From assembly GCA_025963265.1 (NCBI GenBank), contig JAOPUY010000062.1, positions 1 through 7,205 of the forward strand: a stretch of 7,205 nt of DNA. The letters run 5' to 3'. The DNA comes from Frankiales bacterium (lineage in GTDB: Bacteria; Actinomycetota; Actinomycetes; Mycobacteriales; Jatrophihabitantaceae). The translations under genes and the position numbers were made by a program. Under the pieces are notes generated by a model. The model was not told where the DNA came from. It did not search any database and worked only from the letters and a program-made list of their open reading frames with translations. Below, one piece after another: positions 1-6,165 of this stretch. The first letter of the stretch is position 1; each line of letters starts with the position of its first letter.

Positions 1-2149
1 CAATCGCCTTGATGCCGATGAACGGAATGATGATGCCGCCGACGCCGTAGATCAACAGGTTGCGGCTGAGCAGCGCGCCGGCGCCGATCGGGCGGTAGGC
101 GACGCCGCGCAGCGCCAGCGGGATCAGCACGACGATGATGATCGCGTTGAAGATCACCGCTGACAGGATCGCGGACTGCGGACTGTGTAGCCGCATGACG
201 TTGATCGACGCCAATCCTGGGAACAGCGCCACGAACATGGCCGGGATGATCGCGAAGTACTTGGCGATGTCGTTGGCGATCGAGAAGGTGCTCAAGGCAC
301 CGCGGGTGATCAACAGCTGCTTGCCGATCTCGACGATCTCGATCAACTTGGTGGGATCGGAGTCCAGATCCACCATGTTGCCGGCCTCTTTGGCCGCGCT
401 GGTGCCGCTGTTCATCGCCACCCCGACGTCGGCCTGAGCCAAGGCCGGGGCGTCGTTGGTGCCGTCGCCGGTCATCGCGACCAGCTTGCCGCCTTCCTGC
501 TCGCGCTTGATCAGGGCCATCTTGTCCTCAGGCGTGGCCTCGGCCAGGAAGTCGTCCACCCCGGCCTCAGCCGCGATGGCGCGGGCGGTCATCGGGTTGT
601 CGCCCGTGATCATCACCGTCCGGATGCCCATCCGGCGGAGTTCGGCGAAGCGCTCGGACATGCCTTGCTTGACCACGTCCTTGAGGTGGATCACGCCGAG
701 CACCCGCGCGCCCTGTCCAGCCACTCGCTCCGCGACCACCAACGGGGTGCCGCCGGAGGCGCTGATGCCGTCGACGATATCCCCCATTTGGAAAGGGACA
801 TCGCCCTGGTTGTCGCGGACCCAGTTGGCCACCGAGCCGGCCGCGCCCTTGCGGACCTCGCGGGCCGGGGCGCCGCCGAGCGCGGTCAGGTCGACCCCGC
901 TCATCCGGGTCTGGGCGGTGAACGGCACGAACGTGGCGTGGGTGAGCTCACCGGTGGCCCGTTCCCGTAGCCCGTACTCGTTTTTCGCCAGCACCACGAT
1001 CGAGCGGCCCTCCGGCGTCTCGTCGGCCAGCGAAGACAGCTGGGCCGCGTCGGCCAACTCCGGCAGGCTTATCTCACCGACCGGCAGGAACTCACTGGCC
1101 TGCCGGTTGCCCAGGGTGATGGTCCCGGTCTTGTCCAGCAGCAAGGTGTTCACGTCGCCGGCCGCCTCGACTGCTCGCCCGCTCATGGCCAGCACGTTGC
1201 GTTGCACGAGCCGGTCCATGCCGGCGATGCCGATCGGCGAGAGCAGCGCGCCGATGGTTGTCGGGATCAGGCAGACCAGCAGTGAGACCAGCACGATGCC
1301 AGTCAGGCCGTTCTGGTCCAAAGCCGACGTGTTGGGTATCCCGGGATGATTGGCATTGCCGAAGATCGCCAGCGGCTGCAGCGTCACCGTCGCCAGCAGG
1401 AAGATGATCGTCAGCGAGGCGAGCAGGATGTTCAGCGCGATCTCGTTCGGGGTCTTCTGCCGGCTGGCGCCCTCGACCAGGGCGATCATCCGGTCGATGA
1501 AGCTTTCACCGGGCTTTTGGGTTATCTCGATGACGATCCGGTCGGAGAGGACTTTGGTGCCGCCGGTGACCGAGTTGCGATCACCGCCGCTCTCGCGGAT
1601 GACCGGGGCACTCTCGCCGGTGATGGCGCTCTCGTCCACGCTGGCCACGCCGTCGATGACGTCGCCGTCGCCCGGGATGACGTCCCCGGCCTCGCAGACG
1701 ACCCAGTCGCCTTGTTGCAGCTCGGGGGCGGGCACGAGTTGCTCGGCCCCGGTGAAGCCGGCTTTGCCTTCTCGATTATTCAGCTTGCGGGCCATCGTGT
1801 CGGTCTTGGCGCGCCGCAGCGACTCCGCCTGGGCTTTGCCGCGACCCTCAGCCACCGCCTCGGCCAAGTTGGCGAAGATGGTCGTGAGCCAGAGCCAGAC
1901 CACGATCAACCAGGCGAAGGTCGAGGGCTTGGCGATCGCCTCGACGGTCGTGAAGACCGCGCCGATCTCGACGATGAACATCACGGGGTTCTTGTAGAGC
2001 GTGCGCGGGTCGAGCTTGGCCGCGGCGTCCGGCAGCGATTTCCAGAGCATCGCCGGATCCAGCAGGCCGCCCTGAATGCGACGCGAGGCCGACGGCTGGG
2101 CGGGTTGACTCGGAACGCCCGCGGGCGGTTCGAGATCAGTCATGGTCAT
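1..2149 (-). CDS. kdpB: K+-transporting P-type ATPase, catalytic subunit KdpB (3' end beyond window)
   Basis: KdpB is the ATP-hydrolysing subunit of the membrane KdpFABC high-affinity K+ pump. 716 codons are visible and the frame is open to base 2. KdpB proteins are usually about 680-710 residues and the last visible residues match the family C-terminus, so only a short tail is missing. Seen: the actuator TGES loop (residues 177-180), DKTGT with the phosphorylated Asp339, KGA in the nucleotide-binding domain, TGDNPMTA, and the hinge motif [10 protein letters not shown] with Asp562 and Asp566. The family's IPTTIG membrane stretch lies just before the P domain. About 35 polar N-terminal residues precede the conserved part. 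The start ATG at 2149 overlaps the kdpA stop (ATGA) and has AAGGA upstream; a second in-frame ATG at 2143 is possible. No frameshift was found on reading every codon. kdpC is expected next, beyond the left edge. Confidence 0.98.
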   Translation of the reverse strand, partial: MTMTDLEPPAGVPSQPAQPSASRRIQGGLLDPAMLWKSLPDAAAKLDPRTLYKNPVMFIVEIGAVFTTVEAIAKPSTFAWLIVVWLWLTTIFANLAEAVAEGRGKAQAESLRRAKTDTMARKLNNREGKAGFTGAEQLVPAPELQQGDWVVCEAGDVIPGDGDVIDGVASVDESAITGESAPVIRESGGDRNSVTGGTKVLSDRIVIEITQKPGESFIDRMIALVEGASRQKTPNEIALNILLASLTIIFLLATVTLQPLAIFGNANHPGIPNTSALDQNGLTGIVLVSLLVCLIPTTIGALLSPIGIAGMDRLVQRNVLAMSGRAVEAAGDVNTLLLDKTGTITLGNRQASEFLPVGEISLPELADAAQLSSLADETPEGRSIVVLAKNEYGLRERATGELTHATFVPFTAQTRMSGVDLTALGGAPAREVRKGAAGSVANWVRDNQGDVPFQMGDIVDGISASGGTPLVVAERVAGQGARVLGVIHLKDVVKQGMSERFAELRRMGIRTVMITGDNPMTARAIAAEAGVDDFLAEATPEDKMALIKREQEGGKLVAMTGDGTNDAPALAQADVGVAMNSGTSAAKEAGNMVDLDSDPTKLIEIVEIGKQLLITRGALSTFSIANDIAKYFAIIPAMFVALFPGLASINVMRLHSPQSAILSAVIFNAIIIVVLIPLALRGVAYRPIGAGALLSRNLLIYGVGGIIIPFIGIKAI

Positions 2150-3810
2150 GAGTGCAGTCCTTCGGCGAGCGGGCCCAATGCCAGGGCCGGGAAGTACGTG
2201 AGTCCGACGACGATCAGCGAGACGCCGGTGAGCAACCCGACGAACAGCAGCTTGTGCGTCGGTAGGGTGCCGTCCGAGGCGGGAGTGGGCTTCTGGCGCG
2301 CCAGCGACCCGGCGAGCCCGAGCACGAACACGATCGGCAGGACCCGGCCTAGCAGCATGGCGACTCCCAGCGCGCTGTTGTACCAGTTCGTGTTAACCGA
2401 GATCCCGGCGAAGGCGCTGCCGTTGTTGTTGGCCGCCGAGGTGAACGCGTAGAGCACCTCCGACAGCCCATGGGGTCCGGAGTTGAGCATCGAGGCCCGT
2501 TCACCGGGCAAGGCCATCGCCAACGCCGTGCCGACCAAGGCGATGGCCGGAGTGGTCAGGATGTACAGGGAGGCGAACTTGATCTCTCGGCCCCCGAGTT
2601 TCTTGCCGAGGTACTCCGGTGTTCGCCCGACCATGAGGCCGGCGATGAAGACCGACAGGACGGCCAGCACGAGCATTCCGTACAACCCGGATCCGGTGCC
2701 CCCGGGGGCGATCTCGCCCAGCATCATGTTCAGCAGCAGGGTCGCCCCGGCCAAGCTGGTGTAGCTGTCGTGAAAGCTGTCGACGGCGCCCGTCGAGGTG
2801 ACGGTGGTCGCGGTGGCGAAAGCGGCCGAGTCCGGCACGCCGAACCTGGCCTCAGTCCCCTCGGTGGCCGCGCCGACCGCCGTCGGCACGGTGCCGTGGT
2901 GGGCGTCCTGAGCAGCGGTGTTAAGACCGAGGCTGAGGACGGCGAGCAAGGCCATGACCGCGACGATCGCGTAGCCCTGCCGCTTGTCGCCGACCATGCG
3001 GCCGAAGGTCCGGGGCAGTGAGAAGGAGATGGCGAGCATCAAGAAGATCTCGAGCCAGTTCGTCCAGGTCGTCGGATTTTCAAACGGGTGAGCCGAGTTC
3101 ACGTTGTAGAAGCCGCCGCCGTTGGTGCCGAGTTCCTTGATGACCTCCTGGCTGGCCACCGGTCCGCCGGTGATCGTCTGCGAGCCGCCGGTCAAGGTGG
3201 TGACGTCGGCGTAGTGGTGCAGGTTCTGCACCATGCCAGCGCCGACAAAGACGATCGCGAACACGATTGACACCGGCAGCAGCACGCGGAAGCAAATGCG
3301 GGTGAGGTCGACCCAGAAGTTCCCGAGCCGCTCGGTCTTATTGCGGGCGAAGCCGCGGACCAAGGCGATGGCCACCGCGATGCCGACCGCGGCCGAGACG
3401 AAGTTCTGCACGGCCAGACCGACCATTTGCACGACATAGCCGAGGGCGTTCTCGCCGGAGTAACTCTGCCAGTTGGTGTTAGTGACGAAGCTGGCCGCGG
3501 TGTTCCAGGACTGGGCCGCCGACATTCCCGGGACCGCGTAGGGGGGCCACAGGTGTTGTTGGATGCGCAAGAAGACGTAGAGGAAGATCACCGACACGAC
3601 GCTGAAGGCCAGCACCGAGCGGAGGTAGCGCGACCAGGACTGGTCGGCTTGCTCGTCGATGCCGCCCGCGCGGTAGACGATTTTCTCGGCTCGCAAGTGT
3701 TTGGCGCCGGTGAGAACTCGGGCTATGTAGTCACCGAGCGGCTTGTGCACTAAGGCCAAAGCGATGATGAGGGTGCCGACGAAGATTATGCCGGCCCAGG
3801 TGCTGGACAT
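2146..3810 (-). CDS. kdpA: K+-transporting ATPase, potassium-binding subunit KdpA
   Basis: KdpA is the integral-membrane, K+-selective channel-like subunit of KdpFABC, related to the Trk/Ktr/HKT superfamily. The product is 554 residues, close to the 557 of E. coli KdpA, so it is full length. All four family selectivity (P-loop) segments are visible: TNTNWQ around residues 110-115, GTNGGGFYN at 228-236, the STGAV...HDS segment at 339-349, and NNNGSAF at 461-467. Hydrophobic stretches between them fit about ten membrane spans, starting with residues 5-22. The ATG at 3810 overlaps the kdpF stop by one base (TGATG). Its stop overlaps the kdpB start, so translation of the three is probably coupled. 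KdpA passes K+ through an intersubunit tunnel to KdpB. The identification is secure. Confidence 0.98.
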   Translation of the reverse strand: MSSTWAGIIFVGTLIIALALVHKPLGDYIARVLTGAKHLRAEKIVYRAGGIDEQADQSWSRYLRSVLAFSVVSVIFLYVFLRIQQHLWPPYAVPGMSAAQSWNTAASFVTNTNWQSYSGENALGYVVQMVGLAVQNFVSAAVGIAVAIALVRGFARNKTERLGNFWVDLTRICFRVLLPVSIVFAIVFVGAGMVQNLHHYADVTTLTGGSQTITGGPVASQEVIKELGTNGGGFYNVNSAHPFENPTTWTNWLEIFLMLAISFSLPRTFGRMVGDKRQGYAIVAVMALLAVLSLGLNTAAQDAHHGTVPTAVGAATEGTEARFGVPDSAAFATATTVTSTGAVDSFHDSYTSLAGATLLLNMMLGEIAPGGTGSGLYGMLVLAVLSVFIAGLMVGRTPEYLGKKLGGREIKFASLYILTTPAIALVGTALAMALPGERASMLNSGPHGLSEVLYAFTSAANNNGSAFAGISVNTNWYNSALGVAMLLGRVLPIVFVLGLAGSLARQKPTPASDGTLPTHKLLFVGLLTGVSLIVVGLTYFPALALGPLAEGLHS

Positions 3811-3899
3811 CAGAATTTCTCCGGGAAGATCAACGCGACGACGAGGTAGCCGACCAGCAGGACCGAGAGCACGAGGCCGACGAGATTAACCGCGCTCAT
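3810..3899 (-). CDS. kdpF: KdpF, small stabilising subunit of the Kdp pump
   Basis: This is a 29-residue single-span peptide, the same length as E. coli KdpF. It begins [10 protein letters not shown], has one hydrophobic helix at about residues 4-24, and ends in FPEKF, the Phe-Pro-Glu-(Arg/Lys)-Phe tail common in actinobacterial KdpF. KdpF sits in the membrane against KdpA and stabilises the complex. The ATG at 3899 overlaps the stop of the upstream microprotein gene (ATGA). Its own TGA shares one base with the kdpA ATG. Length, sequence and position immediately before kdpA agree, so the call is firm despite the small size. Confidence 0.95.
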   Translation of the reverse strand: MSAVNLVGLVLSVLLVGYLVVALIFPEKF

Positions 3900-3979
3900 A
3901 GCTTCTCCGCCCCCTTCGCGGCCAGGGCCAGCAAAGCGAAGCTGCCGAGGGTGATCAGAATGAAAACGACGTCAGACAC
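3896..3979 (-). CDS. Single-span membrane microprotein, first gene of the kdp operon
   Basis: This 27-residue frame starts at a GTG and reads (M)SDVVFILITL..., with one hydrophobic segment at about residues 3-20 and a charged C-terminus ending KGAEKL. The GTG has a good Shine-Dalgarno, GGGAG, five bases upstream within AAAAGGGAG. The stop overlaps the kdpF ATG as ATGA, the same coupling seen between the later kdp genes. Acidic N-terminus and basic C-terminus suggest an N-out, C-in helix. It has the size and architecture of KdpF but is a separate gene. From memory, not checked, short frames of this kind recur ahead of kdpF in actinobacteria. The role is unknown; a second small pump subunit or regulator of KdpFABC is inference. 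The frame stays open upstream to a GTG at 4087, but that longer start would translate the structured leader and has no membrane or conserved features. Confidence 0.75.
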   Translation of the reverse strand: MSDVVFILITLGSFALLALAAKGAEKL

Positions 3980-3993
3980 GATGACTCCCTTTT

Positions 3994-4045
3994 CGGGACT
4001 GCGGCGGATGTCCCGTTCCGGCATCAGCTGCCGACTGCCAGCTGA
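3994..4045 (-). other. Two inverted repeats in the kdp 5' leader
   Basis: Two perfect inverted repeats lie between the probable promoter and the first kdp start codon. The upstream one pairs TCAGCTG with CAGCTGA (plus-strand arms 4024-4030 and 4039-4045, 8-base loop). The second pairs CGGGAC with GTCCCG (arms 3994-3999 and 4010-4015, 10-base loop) and ends only a few bases before the GGGAG ribosome-binding site of the microprotein gene. Such hairpins could influence translation or stability of the kdp message. I do not recognise a known riboswitch class here; in particular I could not match the c-di-AMP (ydaO) element. Confidence 0.4.
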
Positions 4046-4051
4046 GCAAAT

Positions 4052-4079
4052 GAAGTAGATGCCCATCTGATCGCACCAA
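4052..4079 (-). promoter_or_regulatory. Candidate kdp promoter (weak -35/-10)
   Basis: On the minus strand TTGGTG (4079-4074) is followed after 16 bases by TACTTC (4057-4052), a weak match to a housekeeping -35/-10 pair. It lies about 20 bases downstream of the CGTGAG repeats. That is where an activator would need to bind to help a weak promoter. The mRNA would start near 4045, giving a leader of about 65 bases with the paired repeats. No experiment supports this, and an alternative -10 exists at 4157-4162. Confidence 0.3.
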
Positions 4080-4098
4080 GAAGCCACGATGCGACATC

Positions 4099-4128
4099 CT
4101 CACGGGTTCCTCACGAGGAACGCTCACG
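4099..4128 (-). promoter_or_regulatory. Putative operator: three CGTGAG repeats upstream of kdp
   Basis: In kdp sense orientation CGTGAG occurs at 4128-4123, 4115-4110 and 4104-4099, that is at 13- and 11-bp steps, about one helical turn. The last two copies extend to CGTGAGGA. The middle copy is embedded in the 16-bp palindrome GTTCCTCACGAGGAAC (plus strand, 4106-4121). The cluster ends 119 bases before the first kdp start codon. Direct repeats at 11-bp spacing are typical of sites for OmpR/PhoB-family response regulators, the family of KdpE, so a KdpE-like activator site is a reasonable inference. The same hexamer occurs upstream of usp and lysA. Confidence 0.5.
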
Positions 4129-4156
4129 ATCCACACGACTCACATTCGTGCCTGCG

Positions 4157-4162
4157 ATCTTA
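4157..4162 (-). promoter_or_regulatory. Alternative -10 element (TAAGAT) upstream of kdp
   Basis: The minus strand carries TAAGAT, a good TANNNT -10 hexamer in otherwise GC-rich DNA, but no convincing -35 lies 16-19 bases upstream. If used, transcription would start near 4150, and the CGTGAG repeats would fall inside the transcript, either as a repressor site or as RNA structure. It competes with the candidate promoter at 4052-4079. Confidence 0.22.
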
Positions 4163-4182
4163 GTCTCAGACCGGCCGAGTAG

Positions 4183-4214
4183 CGCCCGGCGATAATCACG
4201 CAGCGCTCCGGGCG
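4183..4214 (-). terminator. Possible terminator hairpin after corA (no U-tract)
   Basis: A perfect 7-bp GC-only inverted repeat, CGCCCGG/CCGGGCG (plus-strand arms 4183-4189 and 4208-4214), begins five bases after the corA stop codon. The loop is 18 bases and no run of U follows. Actinobacterial terminators often lack a U-tract, and the position directly behind the last gene of the usp-corA unit fits, but the long loop makes the call weak. Confidence 0.35.
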
Positions 4215-4218
4215 TCCG

Positions 4219-5235
4219 CTACAGCCAGCGGCGACGCCGGAAGAGGAAGAACAGCGTCACCGAGGTCGCGAGCATGAGTGCGATCGCCAGCGGATAGCCG
4301 ACGACCCAATGCAGCTCGGGCATGTGGTCGAAGTTCATGCCGTAGATCGTGCCGACTAACGTCGGCGCGAACAGAATGGCCGCCCAGGCCGAAATCCTTT
4401 TCACCTCCTCGTTCTGGGCCAGGCTGGACTCGGTCAGGAAACGCATCTCGTCATTCTGCCGCTGGGCGACCAGGGTGGATTGCACCGTCAACGCGTTCTG
4501 GAGCAGGACTCGGAATGAGTCGGCCCGTTCGACAACCCGGATGGCGTGGTCCTGCACGTCGCGAAGGTTTCGTCGAAGCTCCAACTCGATCTCGTATTTG
4601 TCGAAGCCGGACTCCAGGCGGCCCAGCATGTCCAGCAGCGGCCTGGTTGCGCGTTGAAACTCGATGACCTCACGCGACAGCTCGTAGATGCGCCTGGACA
4701 CAGCCGGATCGCCCTGGAAAAGTTGGTCCTCGATCTCGTCGATGTCGTTCTCTAGGCCAGCGACGACCGGCGCGTACTCGTCGACGACCTCGTCCAAGAT
4801 CGCGTACAGAATGGCCTCGGGCCCGAGGCGGAGCAGGGCCGGGTTCTCCTCCAGGCGGCGTCGAACTTTGCCCAGGTCGGGCGACTCCGCGTGTCGGATA
4901 GTGACGACGAAATCCTTGCCGGTGAAGACGTGCAACTCGCCGAACTCGACCCGCTCGGACTCGTCGATGTAGCGGGCCGGACGCAGCACGGTGAACAGCA
5001 CGCTGCCATACCGCTCGAGCTTGGCCCGTTGATGGGCCGAGACCGCGTCCTCAACCGCGAGACCGTGCAGTTCGAACTCGTTGGCGACCGATCGGATCTC
5101 CTCCGGATCGGGTCGGTAGAGGCCGATCCAGGCCATCCCCTGCCGTTCCCGCAGCACCTCATAGGTCTCATCGAGGCTCTTGGGATCGGCGGTGCGGTGC
5201 CCGTCGACGTAGACGGCGTTGTCGACCAATGACAC
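4219..5235 (-). CDS. corA: CorA-family divalent cation (Mg2+/Co2+) channel
   Basis: The 338-residue product has the CorA layout: a soluble N-terminal alpha/beta domain (about 1-150), a long charged helical stalk (about 150-278), and two C-terminal membrane helices (about 281-300 and 311-333). The signature YGMNF (GMN at 299-301) closes the first helix, followed by the MPEL loop. The tail is basic, RRRRWL, as in the family. CorA forms a pentameric channel in the plasma membrane for Mg2+, and often Co2+ or Ni2+, gated by cytoplasmic Mg2+. The GTG at 5235 was chosen because AGGAGG lies five bases upstream and homology begins there. A longer open frame to 5466 would overlap usp and has no conserved sequence. 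It lies 46 bp after usp on the same strand, so co-transcription is likely. Related family members may prefer Zn2+ efflux, so the exact ion is not certain. Confidence 0.93.
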   Translation of the reverse strand: MSLVDNAVYVDGHRTADPKSLDETYEVLRERQGMAWIGLYRPDPEEIRSVANEFELHGLAVEDAVSAHQRAKLERYGSVLFTVLRPARYIDESERVEFGELHVFTGKDFVVTIRHAESPDLGKVRRRLEENPALLRLGPEAILYAILDEVVDEYAPVVAGLENDIDEIEDQLFQGDPAVSRRIYELSREVIEFQRATRPLLDMLGRLESGFDKYEIELELRRNLRDVQDHAIRVVERADSFRVLLQNALTVQSTLVAQRQNDEMRFLTESSLAQNEEVKRISAWAAILFAPTLVGTIYGMNFDHMPELHWVVGYPLAIALMLATSVTLFFLFRRRRWL

Positions 5236-5281
5236 GGAAGCCTCCTGATCTGGCCTCGCTTGATCGAGGGTTCGGACCGGC

Positions 5282-5794
5282 TCAGGAGAGAGTGTCCCAC
5301 TCGGCGGCCACGCGCCGGAATTGCCGTTCCCGGCGGAGCTGACGGGCCAGTTCAGGCGGCGGCACGACGAGCACCGGGCACTGAGCGTTCGAGACGCAAT
5401 AGCGGGCCACTGGTCCCCGGAATCGTTGCCAGAAACCCCGTCGAGCGCCGCCGACCACCAAGACATCGCCCGGCTGATCGGCCGCGTTCACCAGCGCCGG
5501 GCCGGCGTCGCCCCGGGCCAACAGGGCGCTCAACTCGACACCGGCGGGCTTGCCGCCGAATGACTCGTCAAAGGAGTTTTGCAGCCGACTGGCCGCCTCC
5601 TGCTCATCCAGCTGGAGTAGTCCCGGGCACGGGGCCCGCCGGTAGGAGATCTCACCGCCGCTTGGCACCCAGGCCAGGATCGCCGTCAGCGGCGAGCGCC
5701 GCTGGCGGGCCTCGGCCACCGCGGCGTGCAGAGCGACCAGGCTGCCCAACGAGCCGCTCACTCCGACAATGACGCGTCCACATTCGGTGTTCAT
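5282..5794 (-). CDS. Universal stress protein (UspA family, single domain)
   Basis: The 170-residue protein has one Usp domain. Beta strand 1 reads VIVGVSGS (residues 8-15), the C-terminal ATP-loop region is VVGGARRG...RGPVARY (113-132), and the final strand is CPVLVVPP (139-146). A 24-residue basic/polar tail follows. In ATP-binding Usps the first strand usually ends in Asp (GVDGS) and the loop is G-x2-G-x9-G-(S/T). Here the Asp is Ser13, the loop is one residue short, and the final position is Pro. Nucleotide binding may therefore be altered or lost. Usp proteins act in the cytosol in stress, dormancy or redox adaptation, usually with no assigned reaction. The ATG at 5794 has GAGGG nearby; an in-frame start at 5842 would add residues without homology. 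It is the first gene of a probable usp-corA unit. Confidence 0.9.
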   Translation of the reverse strand: MNTECGRVIVGVSGSLGSLVALHAAVAEARQRRSPLTAILAWVPSGGEISYRRAPCPGLLQLDEQEAASRLQNSFDESFGGKPAGVELSALLARGDAGPALVNAADQPGDVLVVGGARRGFWQRFRGPVARYCVSNAQCPVLVVPPPELARQLRRERQFRRVAAEWDTLS

Positions 5795-5886
5795 CGCTGG
5801 CCCTCGTTCTTCCCGAGCCGACCGGTTCGGGATCGAGCCCAATCCTGCTCCGAATTCCGGGCCGGTCGCCTCGCCCCCACGAAATC

Positions 5887-5914
5887 CTCACGGCAGGCAA
5901 TCGCCGTCCTCACG
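5887..5914 (-). promoter_or_regulatory. Putative operator: two CGTGAGGA repeats upstream of usp
   Basis: In usp sense orientation CCGTGAGGA occurs twice, with the CGTGAG cores at 5914-5909 and 5892-5887, exactly 22 bp apart, two helical turns. The downstream copy ends 92 bases before the usp ATG. The same nonamer is present upstream of kdp (plus strand 4097-4105). By eye, the octamer CGTGAGGA is found only in these two upstream regions. This suggests usp-corA and kdp share a regulator that binds direct repeats. Confidence 0.5.
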
Positions 5915-5973
5915 GCGGCGGCGCTGGACCGCCGCTGGCCACCGCGAGTTACGCCAAACTGCGGCCTCATACG

Positions 5974-6017
5974 CTCGGCCTGGGTGGGCTCAGCGACCCC
6001 GCGGCGCCCAGGCTGAG
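5974..6017. repeat. 11-bp stem-loop in the usp/lysA divergent region
   Basis: The arms CTCGGCCTGGG (5974-5984) and CCCAGGCTGAG (6007-6017) pair over 11 bp with one G-U wobble, leaving a 22-base loop that itself contains GGG (5986-5988) opposite CCCC (5997-6000). An alternative pairing of CTCAGC (5989-5994) with GCTGAG (6012-6017) would compete. No U-tract follows on either strand. It could be a terminator of an unseen small transcript, a leader element of lysA, or a protein-binding palindrome. The sequence does not decide between these. Confidence 0.45.
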
Positions 6018-6062
6018 GATGTGTCGCGGGCCACTGGTTTCGGTCCGCGCCGTCTCGGTGAC

Positions 6063-6101
6063 GTGAGAGTTCCCCCTTGTAAACGTGAAGATCTCGTGAG
6101 C
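6063..6101 (+). promoter_or_regulatory. Putative operator: three CGTGAG-like repeats upstream of lysA
   Basis: In lysA sense orientation CGTGAG (6063-6068), CGTGAA (6085-6090) and CGTGAG (6096-6101) occur at steps of 22 and 11 bp. The first copy continues as CGTGAGAGTTCC, which differs at one base from CGTGAGCGTTCC in the kdp operator (4128-4117). The cluster ends 64 bases before the lysA ATG. The phasing matches that at kdp and usp, suggesting the same factor acts here. Whether it activates or represses cannot be told. Confidence 0.42.
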
Positions 6102-6165
6102 GCCATGGCCGGCCGGGCGATCCAGCAGGAGCGTGATGGAGTCCCACCACCGAACAGGAGTCCCG

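Larger units (their letters stand above)
5795..6165. other. 371-bp divergent intergenic region between usp and lysA
   Basis: I see no convincing gene here. Open frames on both strands lack a good ribosome-binding site or any recognisable family. The region holds two CGTGAGGA repeats facing usp, three CGTGAG-like repeats facing lysA, and an 11-bp stem-loop. It also holds a 7-bp GC inverted repeat, GCGGCGG/CCGCCGC, at 5915-5921 and 5929-5935. No clear -10/-35 pair stands out for either gene; the lysA-proximal part is especially GC-rich. Confidence 0.7.

Noticed and set aside
456..3021. Long plus-strand open frames opposite kdpB and kdpA (up to 368 codons)
   Set aside because: They are antisense to genes with complete family motifs, have Arg/Pro/Ser- or Gly/Asp-rich low-complexity translations, and lack ribosome-binding sites. 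They are side effects of high GC at third positions.
3994..4015. DosR/DevR-type box upstream of kdp (CGGGAC...GTCCCG)
   Set aside because: The half-sites resemble the dormancy box, but the 10-base gap is too long for the known 20-bp palindrome; it is better described as a leader inverted repeat.
3980..4218. c-di-AMP (ydaO-type) riboswitch upstream of kdp
   Set aside because: The region is long enough for part of one, but I could not find the conserved cores of that class; only simple hairpins are visible.
5236..5466. N-terminal extension of corA to the upstream in-frame start at 5466
   Set aside because: The added residues overlap usp on the same strand in another frame, show no homology, and skip the AGGAGG site that serves the GTG at 5235.
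5795..6165. Lysine riboswitch ahead of lysA
   Set aside because: None of the conserved lysine-box blocks could be identified; only one stem-loop is present.
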